DNA of 64,000 nt from Roseibium sp. MMSF_3412 (GTDB taxonomy: Bacteria; Pseudomonadota; Alphaproteobacteria; Rhizobiales; Stappiaceae), in assembly GCF_030733265.1 (NCBI RefSeq), contig NZ_JASHJI010000010.1, positions 157,836-221,835 on the forward strand, written 5' to 3'. Shown in pieces: positions 17,299 to 26,691 of the stretch; position 1 is the stretch's first letter; the number at the start of each line of letters is the position of its first letter. The notes below the pieces were generated by a model. The model saw nothing but the letters and a program-made list of their open reading frames with translations, was not told the DNA's origin and searched no databases. The translations under genes and the position numbers were made by a program.

Positions 17299-17330
17299 CA
17301 ACCGGGTTCAGCCGGTTGAGCGCTTTTTTT
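17299..17330 (+). terminator. Weak terminator after DUF465 copy 2
   Basis: Stem CAACCGG / CCGGTTG followed, 5 bases later, by T7. The gap between stem and T run makes it a weak candidate; read-through into purE is possible. Confidence 0.45.
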
Positions 17331-17419
17331 GTTCGCATCCGCGCCATTCCGGGGTTGCGATGCTGGGCGCTCTGCCTATACTCCGCGCCTTTCTGAGCCC
17401 CGGGCCTGTGGAGCAAGCA

Positions 17420-17911
17420 ATGGCAAATGCGGATGTCGCGATCATAATGGGAAGCCAGTCGGACTGGCCGACGATGAAACACGCGGCTGAGACGCTCGAC
17501 CAGCTTGGTGTGAGCTACGAAGCGCGGATCGTCTCCGCACACCGCACGCCTCAGCGCATGTATGATTTCGCCAAGAGTGCGAAGGCCGAAGGCTTCAAGG
17601 TGATCATCGCTGGGGCCGGCGGCGCCGCCCATCTTCCCGGCATAACCGCCGCGCTGACGCCGCTACCCGTGTTTGGCGTCCCCGTGGAAAGCCGGGCGCT
17701 GTCGGGCGAGGACAGCCTGCTCTCGATCGTGCAGATGCCCGGCGGTATTCCGGTCGGCACGCTTGCCATCGGTAAGGCCGGTGCCACGAACGCCGGACTG
17801 CTTGCAGCAGCCGTGCTCGCGCTTGGCGATCCTGCAATCGAGGCCGCGCTTGACGCCTACCGCGCCGAACGCACTGCCGCTGTCGCCGAATTTCCGGCAG
17901 ACGATCTCTGA
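17420..17911 (+). CDS. purE: N5-carboxyaminoimidazole ribonucleotide mutase
   Basis: A 163-residue class I PurE with the conserved [13 protein letters not shown] substrate loop near residue 10, SAHRTPQRM and the [10 protein letters not shown] motif. It converts N5-CAIR to CAIR in purine biosynthesis, acting right after PurK. The ATG at 17420 with GGAG upstream gives the usual length; an earlier ATG at 17360 adds an unsupported leader. purK follows after 24 bases, giving a purEK operon. Confidence 0.97.
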   Translation: MANADVAIIMGSQSDWPTMKHAAETLDQLGVSYEARIVSAHRTPQRMYDFAKSAKAEGFKVIIAGAGGAAHLPGITAALTPLPVFGVPVESRALSGEDSLLSIVQMPGGIPVGTLAIGKAGATNAGLLAAAVLALGDPAIEAALDAYRAERTAAVAEFPADDL

Positions 17912-17935
17912 AACCACAAACACGAGACATCGAAG

Positions 17936-19027
17936 ATGAGCGACAAACGGCTAAGCCCGGGCGACACTGTCGGTATTCTTGGCGGAGGCCAGCTTGGCCG
18001 CATGCTTGCTCAGTCCGCCGCCAGTCTCGGTCTGAAGACCCATATCTTCTGCCCGGATCCGCACAGCCCTGCCTTCGATGTCAGCGCGACCTTCACCATC
18101 GCGCCATACGAGGACATCGATGCGCTGAACCGGTTCGCGGACGCCGTGTCTGTCGTCACATATGAATTTGAGAACGTGCCCGGCCCAACCGCCGCCCATC
18201 TGGATGCAAAAGTCCCGGTGCGCCCCGGAGTGCGTGCGCTGGAAGTCTCCCAGGATCGTCTGCTTGAAAAACGCTTCCTGTCGGAGACCGGCATCGCGAT
18301 TGCCGGTTTTGCAGACATCAATTCGCAACAGGACCTCGACAACGCCCTGAAGGATTTCGGCGGCAAGGGCGTTCTGAAAACCCGGCGATTCGGCTATGAC
18401 GGCAAGGGCCAGATGATGATCCGCCAGCCTGGCGATGCCGACGGTGCGTTTGACCGGATCGGCGCGGTGCCGGCCGTCCTGGAGGCGCTGATCCCCTTCG
18501 AATGCGAAGTCTCGGTGATTGTTGCCCGTGATCTCGATGGCACGTCCCGCAGCTTCGACATCGCGCGCAACCACCACGAAAACCACATCCTCAAGACTTC
18601 CACGATCCCGGCCGGCGTTTCCGCCCAGACGGCGGAGACCGCCCGCGAAATGGCCGGACAGATTGTCGACGGCCTCGACTATGTCGGTGTCATGGGCGTC
18701 GAGATGTTCCTTGTCCGGGACGGGACCGGCGAAAGACTGCTCGTCAACGAAGTTGCGCCGAGGGTTCACAATTCCGGGCACTGGACGCAGGATGCCTGCC
18801 TGACATCGCAATTCGACCAGCATATCCGTGCGGTGGCTGGCTGGCCGCTCGGCTCGGCTGAACGGCACTCGGATGCCGTCATGGAAAACCTGATTGGCTT
18901 CGATGTCGATGCCTGGACGGATATTCTGAAGGACCCGGGCGCGCGGCTCCATCTCTACGGCAAGTCCGAAACCCGCGAAGGCCGCAAGATGGGGCACGTC
19001 AATCGCATTGCTCCGAAATCGGACTGA
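17936..19027 (+). CDS. purK: N5-carboxyaminoimidazole ribonucleotide synthetase
   Basis: A 363-residue ATP-grasp enzyme. It opens with the GILGGGQLGRMLAQ dinucleotide-fold-like motif (residue 13), followed by the ATP-grasp core (TRRFGYDGKGQ, ALIPFECEVSVI) and the C-terminal NEVAPRVHNSGHWT motif that defines PurK. It uses ATP and bicarbonate to carboxylate AIR to N5-CAIR, feeding PurE. Its stop lies 3 bases from the stop of the convergent MATE gene, so both transcripts must end by overlapping the other. Confidence 0.97.
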   Translation: MSDKRLSPGDTVGILGGGQLGRMLAQSAASLGLKTHIFCPDPHSPAFDVSATFTIAPYEDIDALNRFADAVSVVTYEFENVPGPTAAHLDAKVPVRPGVRALEVSQDRLLEKRFLSETGIAIAGFADINSQQDLDNALKDFGGKGVLKTRRFGYDGKGQMMIRQPGDADGAFDRIGAVPAVLEALIPFECEVSVIVARDLDGTSRSFDIARNHHENHILKTSTIPAGVSAQTAETAREMAGQIVDGLDYVGVMGVEMFLVRDGTGERLLVNEVAPRVHNSGHWTQDACLTSQFDQHIRAVAGWPLGSAERHSDAVMENLIGFDVDAWTDILKDPGARLHLYGKSETREGRKMGHVNRIAPKSD

Positions 19028-19030
19028 CGG

Positions 19031-20428
19031 TCAGATCCTGACCAGACCGAGTTCCTCGCGGCGCGCAAACCGGAGATTGGCAAGCAGGGCGACGCTGGCA
19101 AGGCCGCCGGCAAGACCGAGCCATACGCCGACACCGCCCCACCCCGCCAGAAAGCCGAGTCCCAGGGACAGGCTGATGCCCACGACCCAATAACCGAAAA
19201 GCGCGTAGAACAGCGGGACCGTCGTGTCGCCAAGGCCGCGCAGGTTGTTCACGCCGATGATCTGCCCGCCATCTGCAAGCTGAAACAACGCTGCGACCAG
19301 CAGGAAGGAAACGCCATAGGCGAGGACCTCCAGCGCTTCCGGGTCTGCAAAATCGAGATAAAGCCCGATCAGTGTCTCGGGGATCGTCCAGAAGACAATC
19401 GCAAAGCACACCATGAAGAAAGTTGTCACCCACAGCGATGTCCAACCGGCGCGGCCGATGCCGGCCCGGTCGCCGCGGCCTGCCGCAAGGCTGACGCGTG
19501 TCATTGCCGCCATCGAAAGCCCGACCGGCACCATGAAGGTGATCGACGCGATCTGAAGCGCAATGCCGTGCGCAGCCAGAGGCACCGTCCCCAGCCAGCC
19601 GATCATGATGGCCGAGGCCGTGAACAGCGACCCTTCCGCAACGATGGTCAGTCCGATCGGTGTGCCGAGCCGGAGGATCTGAAAAAAGACCGGCCAATCG
19701 GACCGCCAGATGCGGCCGAGGAGATTGTAGCGGCGGAGCTTGGGATGCAGCAGCGCGTAACCGAGCAGGAACAGGAATGTGGTCGTTGAACTGAGGACGG
19801 ATGCAATCCCTGCCCCGACAAGCTCCAGCCTCGGAAATCCGAAATGACCGAAGATGAGCAGGTAATCGAGGATGGCATTGGCGACCGCCCCGGCGATCGT
19901 TGCCCACAGGACGACCTGGGTGCGTTCCATAACCGTAAGGAAACCGCGGATGGCCATGATCAGCAGGGCGGGCAGCATCGTCCATTGCAGCACCCGCATG
20001 TAGATACCGGCAAGCCGCGCCAGTTCCGGCTCCTGGCCGAGCAGGAGCAGAATCGATTCGGTGAAAAACAGGACAATCCAGACCGGAACGCTGAATATAA
20101 CGGAGATCCAGAAGCCCATTCGCACGGCACGGCGCAGATCGCGGGGCCGCCTTTGACCACGCGCCAGCGCCGCGAGCGGTATAACCGCCTGCAGGATTCC
20201 CATGCCGAAAAACCACAGCAGCATGTAGAAATTGAACGCCAGAACCGAGGCGGCAAGTTCCACGGCCCCAAGACGGCCGATCATCAGCACATCGGTCGTG
20301 TTGATCGCGATCTGCGCAAGCTGCGCGCCGGCAAGCGGCATGCCGAGCGAAAGCGTCGGCAGGATATCGCTCTGCCACAACGACTTCGACTGCGCCGGAA
20401 CAGGTTCTCGTGACGCGGGATGCGCCAT
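19031..20428 (-). CDS. MATE-family efflux transporter (NorM-like)
   Basis: A 465-residue protein with about twelve transmembrane helices in two similar halves, each starting with the MATE-type pattern (SLGMPLAGAQLAQIAINTTD near 20; LRLGTPIGLTIVAEGSLF near 250). It should export drugs or metabolites in exchange for Na+ or H+ at the inner membrane. GGAGGAAAC lies just before the ATG at 20428; the longer frame back to 20548 lacks a ribosome-binding site. Substrate unknown. Confidence 0.9.
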   Translation of the reverse strand: MAHPASREPVPAQSKSLWQSDILPTLSLGMPLAGAQLAQIAINTTDVLMIGRLGAVELAASVLAFNFYMLLWFFGMGILQAVIPLAALARGQRRPRDLRRAVRMGFWISVIFSVPVWIVLFFTESILLLLGQEPELARLAGIYMRVLQWTMLPALLIMAIRGFLTVMERTQVVLWATIAGAVANAILDYLLIFGHFGFPRLELVGAGIASVLSSTTTFLFLLGYALLHPKLRRYNLLGRIWRSDWPVFFQILRLGTPIGLTIVAEGSLFTASAIMIGWLGTVPLAAHGIALQIASITFMVPVGLSMAAMTRVSLAAGRGDRAGIGRAGWTSLWVTTFFMVCFAIVFWTIPETLIGLYLDFADPEALEVLAYGVSFLLVAALFQLADGGQIIGVNNLRGLGDTTVPLFYALFGYWVVGISLSLGLGFLAGWGGVGVWLGLAGGLASVALLANLRFARREELGLVRI

Positions 20429-20816
20429 TGTTTCCTCCAGCAAACGGGGCGTTGAACCGCCTTCTTGAATGAGGCATTTGGGTTCTGGTGAGAAAATCAG
20501 CTCTAGTCCTCTATCGCTCCCCTGTCCATCTTTCTTCTGGTCCGCCAACCGTCGTAAGGTCGGATTTCGCCCGGATTATTTGCGAATGGCTGTGGACAGG
20601 TGTTGCCGCCTCTGGTATGTACCGCCCTCATGTGAGCGACGCGTCAGCGGCGATCAAGTCTCTATACACAAGTGAATGCATCGCAGCCCGTTGCTGCAGC
20701 GGCACATCACGTTGTGATTTCGGGACGATCGATTGAAGGGCTGGCAAGGCGTCTTTAATCAAGGTTTTAATTTGCCCGCGGGTCGGCCGCAGGGCATCGA
20801 GAACAGGAAAAAACGC
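20429..20816. other. Intergenic region between the MATE gene and rpsU
   Basis: 388 bases with no credible gene. It should contain the divergent promoters of the MATE gene and rpsU; I see no convincing terminator, riboswitch or repeat. Confidence 0.5.
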
Positions 20817-21044
20817 GTGCAGGTTTTGGTTCGCGACAACAATGTCGATCAGGCGCTCAAGGCGCTGAAGAAAAAGATGCAGCGCGAAGGCATCTTCCGT
20901 GAAATGAAACTTCGCGGCCATTTTGAAAAGCCGTCCGAGAAAAAAGCCCGTGAAAAGGCCGAAGCCGTGCGCCGCGCGCGCAAGCTGGCCCGCAAGCGTG
21001 CACAGCGTGAAGGTCTGCTTCCGGGCAAGTCCGCTCGTCGCTGA
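20817..21044 (+). CDS. rpsU: 30S ribosomal protein S21
   Basis: A 75-residue basic protein reading [20 protein letters not shown] and ending in the Arg/Lys-rich tail of alphaproteobacterial S21. Homology puts the start at the GTG at 20817, preceded by AGGAAA; the open frame extends upstream but those residues are not part of S21. A terminator follows at 21102. Confidence 0.95.
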   Translation: MQVLVRDNNVDQALKALKKKMQREGIFREMKLRGHFEKPSEKKAREKAEAVRRARKLARKRAQREGLLPGKSARR

Positions 21045-21101
21045 TAGCGGCTTGAGTGCACCCGGCTGAAAGGCCTCTTCTTTTCGCAAATCTGCCGTAA
21101 G

Positions 21102-21127
21102 GCCGACCGGGTTCACGGTCGGCTTTT
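21102..21127 (+). terminator. Terminator after rpsU
   Basis: Stem GCCGACC / GGTCGGC with an 8-base loop, followed by T4, 57 bases after the rpsU stop. Confidence 0.65.
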
Positions 21128-21213
21128 GGCGTTTTTACAAAGAAATTGCCGGGCGGAAACGCCGTATGGAAACGGCAGCCACATTACCGCCCTATTGGAG
21201 GTCGATGAACGGC

Positions 21214-22068
21214 ATGTCCGAACGCCTTATTGTCAGAGAGCATATGTGCCGCATGCGCAATTTCCTGCCACACGCGACCTTGTTCGCCTTTGCAACGCTC
21301 CTGGCTGCGTGCAACACCGCCGGCGTTTATGACGACGTACCGGTCAACAAGTCGGCAGGGTCTTCGACCAACATCGCCTCGCTGACTGCAGTGATCGAAT
21401 CGAATCCTTCCGACGCGACGGCCTACAGCACCCGCGGCATTGCCTATGGACAGGCCGGCAAACTCGACCAGGCGATCGAGGACTTCAACCGCGCCCTGCA
21501 ACTCAATCCCCAGTCCTACCAGACCTACGCCAACAGGGCGCTTGTCTACCGCCGCCAGGGCAAGAACGATCTGGCCGTTTCGGACTACACCCGCGCCATC
21601 AACATCAAGCCCGACTATGATGTCGCCTATGTCGGCCGCGGCAACATCTATCGCCAGCAGGGCAACTACAACGCAGCCCTCGCCGACTTCAATTCGGTGA
21701 TTGCCCGCGACAGCAGCGACGCCCGCGCCTTCTACAACCGGGGCCTGATCTACCAGGCACAGAAGCAGGACAGCCTTGCGATCGAGGACTTTGCGACGGC
21801 AATCGGCCTGAACCCGAAGGCAAGCGCCCCCTATATCGCGCGCGGCATCTCCTATCTGGCCGTCAACGACCCGAACGCGGCATTCGAGGACCTGTCCATG
21901 GCAGTCAATCTCGACAGGGAATCGGCGATCGCCTGGGCAAATCGCGGCCTTGCACTGGAGCTGCTCGGCAAGCCGAAGGATGCCCGCCGCAATTATTCGC
22001 GGGCCATGTCGCTCGACAATTCCAACAAGATCGCGCGCGAGGGCCTGGGCCGCGTCGGCCAGGGTTGA
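21214..22068 (+). CDS. TPR-repeat lipoprotein (NlpI-like)
   Basis: A 284-residue protein with a hydrophobic export signal ending in the lipobox LLAAC (FLPHATLFAFATLLAACNTA), followed by about six tetratricopeptide repeats such as AYSTRGIAYGQAGKLDQAIE and TYANRALVYRRQGKNDLAVS. It is probably a lipid-anchored scaffold on the periplasmic side; similar TPR lipoproteins organise peptidoglycan enzymes. Several ATGs are possible: GGAGG at 21197 is 3 bases from ATG 21205 and 12 from ATG 21214, so the start is uncertain by a few residues; ATG 21253 is the minimal signal-peptide start. Confidence 0.85.
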   Translation: MSERLIVREHMCRMRNFLPHATLFAFATLLAACNTAGVYDDVPVNKSAGSSTNIASLTAVIESNPSDATAYSTRGIAYGQAGKLDQAIEDFNRALQLNPQSYQTYANRALVYRRQGKNDLAVSDYTRAINIKPDYDVAYVGRGNIYRQQGNYNAALADFNSVIARDSSDARAFYNRGLIYQAQKQDSLAIEDFATAIGLNPKASAPYIARGISYLAVNDPNAAFEDLSMAVNLDRESAIAWANRGLALELLGKPKDARRNYSRAMSLDNSNKIAREGLGRVGQG

Positions 22069-22183
22069 CGATCAGCGCACACACGGGTCATACGCCCACC
22101 TGATCCAGATCAACGCGAAAAACGCGACCTCACACCTTCATTGAGACCTTCCTGCATCCGTTCCGATACCGATGGAAGGTCCC

Positions 22184-23034
22184 ATGAAAACCATCCTGAT
22201 ACTGGACGGTCACCCCGACCCCGACGGCACCCACCTGTGTCACGCGCTCGCAAGCGCCTATCAAGCGGGCGCGGAGCAGGCAGGACATCGCCCGACCCTC
22301 ATCCGCATAGCCGATCTCGATTTTCCCATTCTGCGCAAGCCGTCGGACTTCACAGATCAACCAAGCCCGGAACCCGTCAGACCGGTCCGTGACGCGCTCC
22401 GGAAGGCCGATCACCTTGTGCCGATCTATCCTTTGTGGCTGGGCACGCTGCCGGCCTATACCAAGGGCTTCCTGGAACAGCTCCTCCATTACGACACCGC
22501 GTTCGAACGCTCGGCGGAAGATCGCTGGCCGAAAGGCAAGATGCGCGGAAAGTCGGCACGGATCGTCCTGACCGCCGACATGCCCGCCATAGGGTACGGA
22601 TTCATAAATGAGGCCGAAATGGTTTGAGGCGGCTTGCTTCTCGTCAAGGAGCGAAAGCGCAGGAAATGTCCCTCATTTTCAAGCCTTTCGCAACGCCGAG
22701 GAGGAGCAAGCCGGTCAAATCCGAAGAACAAGGAAATGGCTTCACCCCGTGGCGTCAGCGCGCTTGACCGGGCCGGAAGCCCGCTCCGCGCACCCTTCCT
22801 AACGGGATTTCGCCATTTCGCATGCCATTTCAGTCTCATTTATGAGTCCGTACCCTCACCTACAAGCTCTGGTATGGCGCGCACAGCCTGAAAAGCCTGA
22901 AGCGGAACATTCTCGGCTTTGTCGGATTCAAGCCGGTCAGGTCCACGGTCCTTGGCATGGTGGAACATGCCGACCCTGCGCAGGTCGGTCGCTGGCTGAA
23001 TACAATGGAAAAACTCGGGCAAAAGGCGATCTGA
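22184..23034 (+). pseudogene. NAD(P)H oxidoreductase (flavodoxin-2 fold) split by a 264-bp element
   Basis: The 5' part starts at ATG 22184 (GGAAGG upstream) as MKTILILDGHPDPDGTHLCH, with flavodoxin-fold features including PIYPLWLGTLPAYTKGFLEQ. It runs to TADMPA and then enters a repeat element, stopping at TGA 22625-22627 inside it. Directly after the element the sequence resumes as TYKLWYGAHSLKSLKRNILG and ends at TGA 23032-23034. Removing the element plus one copy of its 2-base flank restores a continuous frame. The insertion adds 266 bases, so it also shifts the frame. Intact, it would have been an FMN/FAD-dependent NAD(P)H:quinone-type reductase. Confidence 0.88.
22592..22855 (+). mobile_element. 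264-bp inverted-repeat element, copy E2, inside an oxidoreductase gene
   Basis: Flanked by TA (22590-22591) and TC (22856-22857), consistent with a TA duplication in which one copy has changed. Ends: GGGTACGGATTCATAAATGA and, as reverse complement of the right end, GGGTACGGACTCATAAATGA. Same length as the three other copies. The host gene reads through cleanly on both sides, so the boundaries are well fixed. Confidence 0.88.
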
Positions 23035-23054
23035 CGGCTATATCCAAGGCGTCG

Positions 23055-23726
23055 TCAAAAGGGGCACGGTGAGCGGAACGTGACCCGTTCACCACCGGTC
23101 GGATGATGCAGCTCGAGGCTCTCCGCATGCAGCGCCAGACGACCCGACGCCATCAAGGCCTCGTCTTCGGCATAAAACCGGTCGCCCAGGATAGGATGCC
23201 CCAGCGCCAGCATATGCACCCTCAATTGATGGGAGCGGCCGGTATGCGGAAAGAGCCGGACGCGTGTCGTCCTGTCGGATCGGCCGATGACCTGCCATTT
23301 GGTGAGCGCCGCCTTTCCGTTTGCATGGCACACCATCTGTTTCGGGCGGTTTGGCCAGTCGCAGATCAATGGCAGATCAACTTCGCCGGTGTCGCCTGCC
23401 AGGTGGCCCCACAGGTCGGCGATATAGGTCTTGTGGGTCTTGCGCCGCTCGAACTGCAGGCCGAGGTGACGGTGCGCTGCCGGGTTCATCGCAAGGACCA
23501 TGACGCCCGAAGTATCCATGTCGAGGCGATGCACGATGCGGGCGTTGCCATGCGCCGCCTGCGCGCGGCTCTCCACGCAGTCCCCATGCTCGGGAGCCTT
23601 GCCCGGAACGCTCAAAAGGCCGCTTGGTTTGTCGACGACCAGAACGTCCGCGTCCGCATGGATGACAGGCAGAAACGGATCCAGGGGAGGCTTGTAGTCG
23701 AAAGACTGGGGCACTGCGCTTGTCAT
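23055..23726 (-). CDS. RluA-family RNA pseudouridine synthase
   Basis: A 223-residue enzyme with the RluA-type catalytic motif HRLDMDTSG (catalytic Asp, near residue 66), the VVDKPSGLLSVPGK motif II, and the C-terminal LFPHTGRSHQLRVHM segment. It isomerises uridine to pseudouridine in RNA; this short form resembles RluA (23S U746 and tRNA U32) rather than RluC/D, since there is no S4 domain. ATG at 23726. The stop lies 21 bases from the end of the disrupted oxidoreductase, convergent. Confidence 0.9.
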   Translation of the reverse strand: MTSAVPQSFDYKPPLDPFLPVIHADADVLVVDKPSGLLSVPGKAPEHGDCVESRAQAAHGNARIVHRLDMDTSGVMVLAMNPAAHRHLGLQFERRKTHKTYIADLWGHLAGDTGEVDLPLICDWPNRPKQMVCHANGKAALTKWQVIGRSDRTTRVRLFPHTGRSHQLRVHMLALGHPILGDRFYAEDEALMASGRLALHAESLELHHPTGGERVTFRSPCPF

Positions 23727-23756
23727 GGCCGTTTTCCGCGCCTTTCCGGATAAACG

Positions 23757-23784
23757 AAAGGCGCAGTTCCGGACTGCGCCTTTT
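23757..23784. terminator. Terminator downstream of the oxidase subunit IV gene
   Basis: A perfect 11-bp stem AAAGGCGCAGT / ACTGCGCCTTT with a 5-base loop; A/T-rich on both sides. It follows the reverse-strand subunit IV gene. Confidence 0.8.
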
Positions 23785-23826
23785 GCAATCGGACGGGCGC
23801 TGAAACGCCCGGAAATCGATACCGGG

Positions 23827-24108
23827 TCAGACCGTCAGGATCGCCAGGATGATCGTGAGAACGGTCACGGCGGTTACCGGGATCCAACCCGAATCTCCAA
23901 GGGCCAGGCCGATGGCCGAGGCAACCATGGTGGCAATCAGCATCAGCCATCCGAACACCACTGCCGTGGTGCCGCCAAACCCGAACAGGATAAGGCAGAT
24001 GACGATGTTGATGACGGCGATGGTGCCGACTTTGGAAAAGTTGATGAAGCCTTCGTAAGTCCGCTCGTGAGCGTCATAGTCCATCGCGGGTGCTTTTTCG
24101 TCAGACAT
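23827..24108 (-). CDS. aa3-type cytochrome c oxidase subunit IV family protein
   Basis: A 93-residue inner-membrane protein. The N-terminal motif MDYDAHERTYEGFI near residue 9 defines the bacterial aa3 oxidase subunit IV family. Two or three transmembrane helices follow (TIAVINIVICLILFGF, VVFGWLMLIATMVASAIGLA, VTAVTVLTIILAILTV). It would be a small accessory subunit of the terminal oxidase, although the main subunits are not in this window. It is longer than the one-helix Paracoccus subunit, so it may be a fused or extended form. Confidence 0.8.
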   Translation of the reverse strand: MSDEKAPAMDYDAHERTYEGFINFSKVGTIAVINIVICLILFGFGGTTAVVFGWLMLIATMVASAIGLALGDSGWIPVTAVTVLTIILAILTV

Positions 24109-24272
24109 TCAGTTCCCCAGGAAAAACAGCAGTTGGCAGACTTCATACAATAAAGACTTCCGGGTTCGCAATGTCCGCAAACACATAATCCGACAGGTTC
24201 GACGCGACTTTTTGGCCTAGGCTGGACCAAACGGTGTTGTCGGCAGCACTTTTCGGCCTGTTGATCCGGTGG

Positions 24273-25652
24273 TTACGCCGCGTTAGACGTTCCGGCAAGA
24301 CCGGCCGCGCGCAGCACGTCATCCTGGCGCTGACGCACCTTGGACGCCTCGAAACCTTCAATCTGCTCATTGAACAGCTGGAAGAAGTTCAGCTGGGCCC
24401 GCAGGTGCAGGAAAACACCGCCAAGCCCGATGGCCGCGCGATCCATGAAGACGAACTCCTGCGGCACGGTGACCGGGCCGAGCTGTTTCAGTGCCGAATG
24501 TACCTTGAAGGCTTCCTTGCGGCCGTATTCGGCAGCGGAGACCCCGTCCGCGATCGAGCGCACGCGGTCGCTCAGGAGCGGTCCGTAGATAAACCGCGCC
24601 CAGATATTCAGAACCTCGACGACGTCTTTCTTGAGGTTCTTGAAACCCCAGCGCTCGTAGGCCGATACGACCCGGTCGTTGTCCTCTTCCAGAAGACCGA
24701 GATAGAGATTGACGACGCCTTCGACAAACGATTCCGGGAACACGCGGATACAGCCATAGTCGAGCAGGTTGATGCCGGCCGGCCGGCCTTCCTGTTCGAA
24801 CACGGTGTAGTTTCCAAGATGCGGGTCGCCATGGATGACGCCATAATGGCTGAAGGGGTGCCACCACGCATGGAACATCGTTTTCGCCAGCAGATTGCGG
24901 TCTTCCTGATCGTGTTCCTTGAAATCCAGCAGCGGTTTGCCGGTAAGCCAGCCCATGGTCAGGAGCCTGCGCGTAGACAACTCGTCAACGACCGAGGGAA
25001 CACGGATGTTCTCATACTCGGCAAGGATCTCCTGATACATCGCAATATGCGCAGCCTCGCGCGCATAGTCGAGTTCCTCGCGCACTCTTGCGCTAATTTC
25101 CTTCGCGATTTCGCGCGTGTCGATGGCCGGGCTCATGCGCCGGTGCAACGAGAACAGCATTTGCAGCTGGGAAAGATCGGCTTCGACGGCAGACGCCATG
25201 TCGGGATATTGCAGCTTGCAGGCCAGCACACGCCCGTCATGGGCGGTGGCCCTGTGCACCTGTCCGAGCGACGCCGCCGCGGCGGGTTCGCGGCCGAATT
25301 CGGCGAACCGGCTTTGCCAGTCCGCGCCGAGTTCTGCGCGCATCCGGCGTTTGACAAATGCCCAGCCCATTGGCGGAGCGCTCGCCTGGAGCTTCGCGAG
25401 CTCGGTGGTGTATTCGGGCGGCAGAGCGTCGGGAATGGTGGAAAGCAGCTGCGCCACTTTCATGAGAGGACCCTTTAGCCCGCCCAGCGCCTCTGCAAGT
25501 TCGGCCGCGTTCTTGGCGTTGTCGAGGTTCATGCCGAAGAACCGCGCCCCGGCGAATTTCGCGGCAATGCCGCTCATGTTCGTTCCGACCTTGGCATAGC
25601 GCCCCATCCGGGCGGTGAACCGGTTGCTCTCGCGGTCTTTTGACTGTGCCAT
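24273..25652 (-). CDS. ABC1/UbiB (AarF/ADCK) atypical kinase
   Basis: A 459-residue member of the ABC1 family. Visible are the family's N-terminal GPLMKVAQLLSTIPD segment (the KxGQ motif here reads KVAQ), the alanine-rich loop AAAASLGQVHRA, ACKLQYPDM with the ATP-site lysine, the HGDPHLGNY catalytic loop and LLDYG as the metal-binding motif. Such proteins support ubiquinone biosynthesis or lipid homeostasis. The ATG at 25652 is chosen over an upstream TTG. It is last in an apparent pepF-DUF3445-ABC1 run. Confidence 0.88.
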   Translation of the reverse strand: MAQSKDRESNRFTARMGRYAKVGTNMSGIAAKFAGARFFGMNLDNAKNAAELAEALGGLKGPLMKVAQLLSTIPDALPPEYTTELAKLQASAPPMGWAFVKRRMRAELGADWQSRFAEFGREPAAAASLGQVHRATAHDGRVLACKLQYPDMASAVEADLSQLQMLFSLHRRMSPAIDTREIAKEISARVREELDYAREAAHIAMYQEILAEYENIRVPSVVDELSTRRLLTMGWLTGKPLLDFKEHDQEDRNLLAKTMFHAWWHPFSHYGVIHGDPHLGNYTVFEQEGRPAGINLLDYGCIRVFPESFVEGVVNLYLGLLEEDNDRVVSAYERWGFKNLKKDVVEVLNIWARFIYGPLLSDRVRSIADGVSAAEYGRKEAFKVHSALKQLGPVTVPQEFVFMDRAAIGLGGVFLHLRAQLNFFQLFNEQIEGFEASKVRQRQDDVLRAAGLAGTSNAA

Positions 25653-25777
25653 TCGGCAAGCTACTCCCTGCAACTGACCTGATCTGTGCCATACGGCCGG
25701 AATTCAATAGTCCAACACATATGACCTACGGCAAAGAAATCCAGCTGGACCAGTCGACAAAACGCCGCTCTGCGAAC

Positions 25778-26677
25778 TTACATGCGCGCAAGCGTTGCGG
25801 CAATTTCATCGCGGGCCGTGACCATTCCCTTGTAGTCGAGCTGGTCTTCCGTCAGGTTCATCAGCTGGCCGCGGAGGTCCGATGCGATGCGTTTCCGGTC
25901 CTCCTGCTCTGCCAGCTTTGCCAGCGGATCATGATGAATACGGATCGTGAAAAGGATGTCCCCGCTCCCGGGAAGCCTGCGCAGCGTCTGCCGCTCCACC
26001 CGCAGAAACAGCCGGGCCAGGGTTTCTGCCGTAACGGTGAACGGAATGCCCTCCGGCATCGGGTGATGAAGGTTGCTGTCCGGATAGATCGACCAGTTGA
26101 ACCGGCAAACAAGCTGATCTGTCGTCAGGTTCTCAAACAGCCGCTCCACGACCTGCCCCATGCGCGCGCCGTTGAAATCGGGCACACCTTCATGGATCCC
26201 GGACATGGAACGCCCGATTTTCTCAGAGAGCCGCCAGGACGAGGGAAAACAGACGGATGCGGCAACAAGCCGGTACCCGTCCACTCCCTTGCGCATCACC
26301 ACCAGGTCTTCCTGCACCAGCTTGGAGGCCGTCAGCAGAGCCGGCTCCTCGGCAAGCGCAATCCTGCGCCCGGTCTCCGTGAGGGTCACCGAACCTTTCT
26401 CGAACGCATGCGTTCGAGGATGAAACCGCACCAGGTTGTCCGCGACCAGGTCCAGCACCTCGCGCTGAACGTCGGCCGTGTCGTCCTCGGCGCGGAATAC
26501 TGCTGAAAGATCCCGCGCATAAAGTCTGTCTTTTTCCGCCAGATGCACGTTCAGAAACCGGTCCGGCTCCAGCCAGACCTCTTCGCCGATCGGCTTCAGA
26601 CCGACGGTGAAGGGCCGCGTTGATCCGTCATAGGGACGATGCCGGAACGGCGGGTCTTTGGGCATTGGCGTCGGCAC
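25778..26677 (-). CDS. DUF3445 haem-dependent oxidative N-demethylase family protein
   Basis: A 299-residue soluble protein with the family blocks RHRPYDGSTRPFTVGLKPI, CFPSSWRLSEKIGRSMSGIH and NWSIYPDSNLHHPMPE. DUF3445 includes the haem-containing alpha subunit of oxidative N-demethylases such as dimethylamine monooxygenase; whether this copy demethylates amines is unproven, because no beta or gamma subunit genes lie beside it. GTG at 26677 starts the frame (GAGG overlaps the pepF stop, 12 bases away); ATG at 26665 is an alternative. It begins 14 bases after pepF, so the two are an operon. Confidence 0.82.
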   Translation of the reverse strand: MPTPMPKDPPFRHRPYDGSTRPFTVGLKPIGEEVWLEPDRFLNVHLAEKDRLYARDLSAVFRAEDDTADVQREVLDLVADNLVRFHPRTHAFEKGSVTLTETGRRIALAEEPALLTASKLVQEDLVVMRKGVDGYRLVAASVCFPSSWRLSEKIGRSMSGIHEGVPDFNGARMGQVVERLFENLTTDQLVCRFNWSIYPDSNLHHPMPEGIPFTVTAETLARLFLRVERQTLRRLPGSGDILFTIRIHHDPLAKLAEQEDRKRIASDLRGQLMNLTEDQLDYKGMVTARDEIAATLARM

Positions 26678-26691
26678 GCGATCCGCTTACC

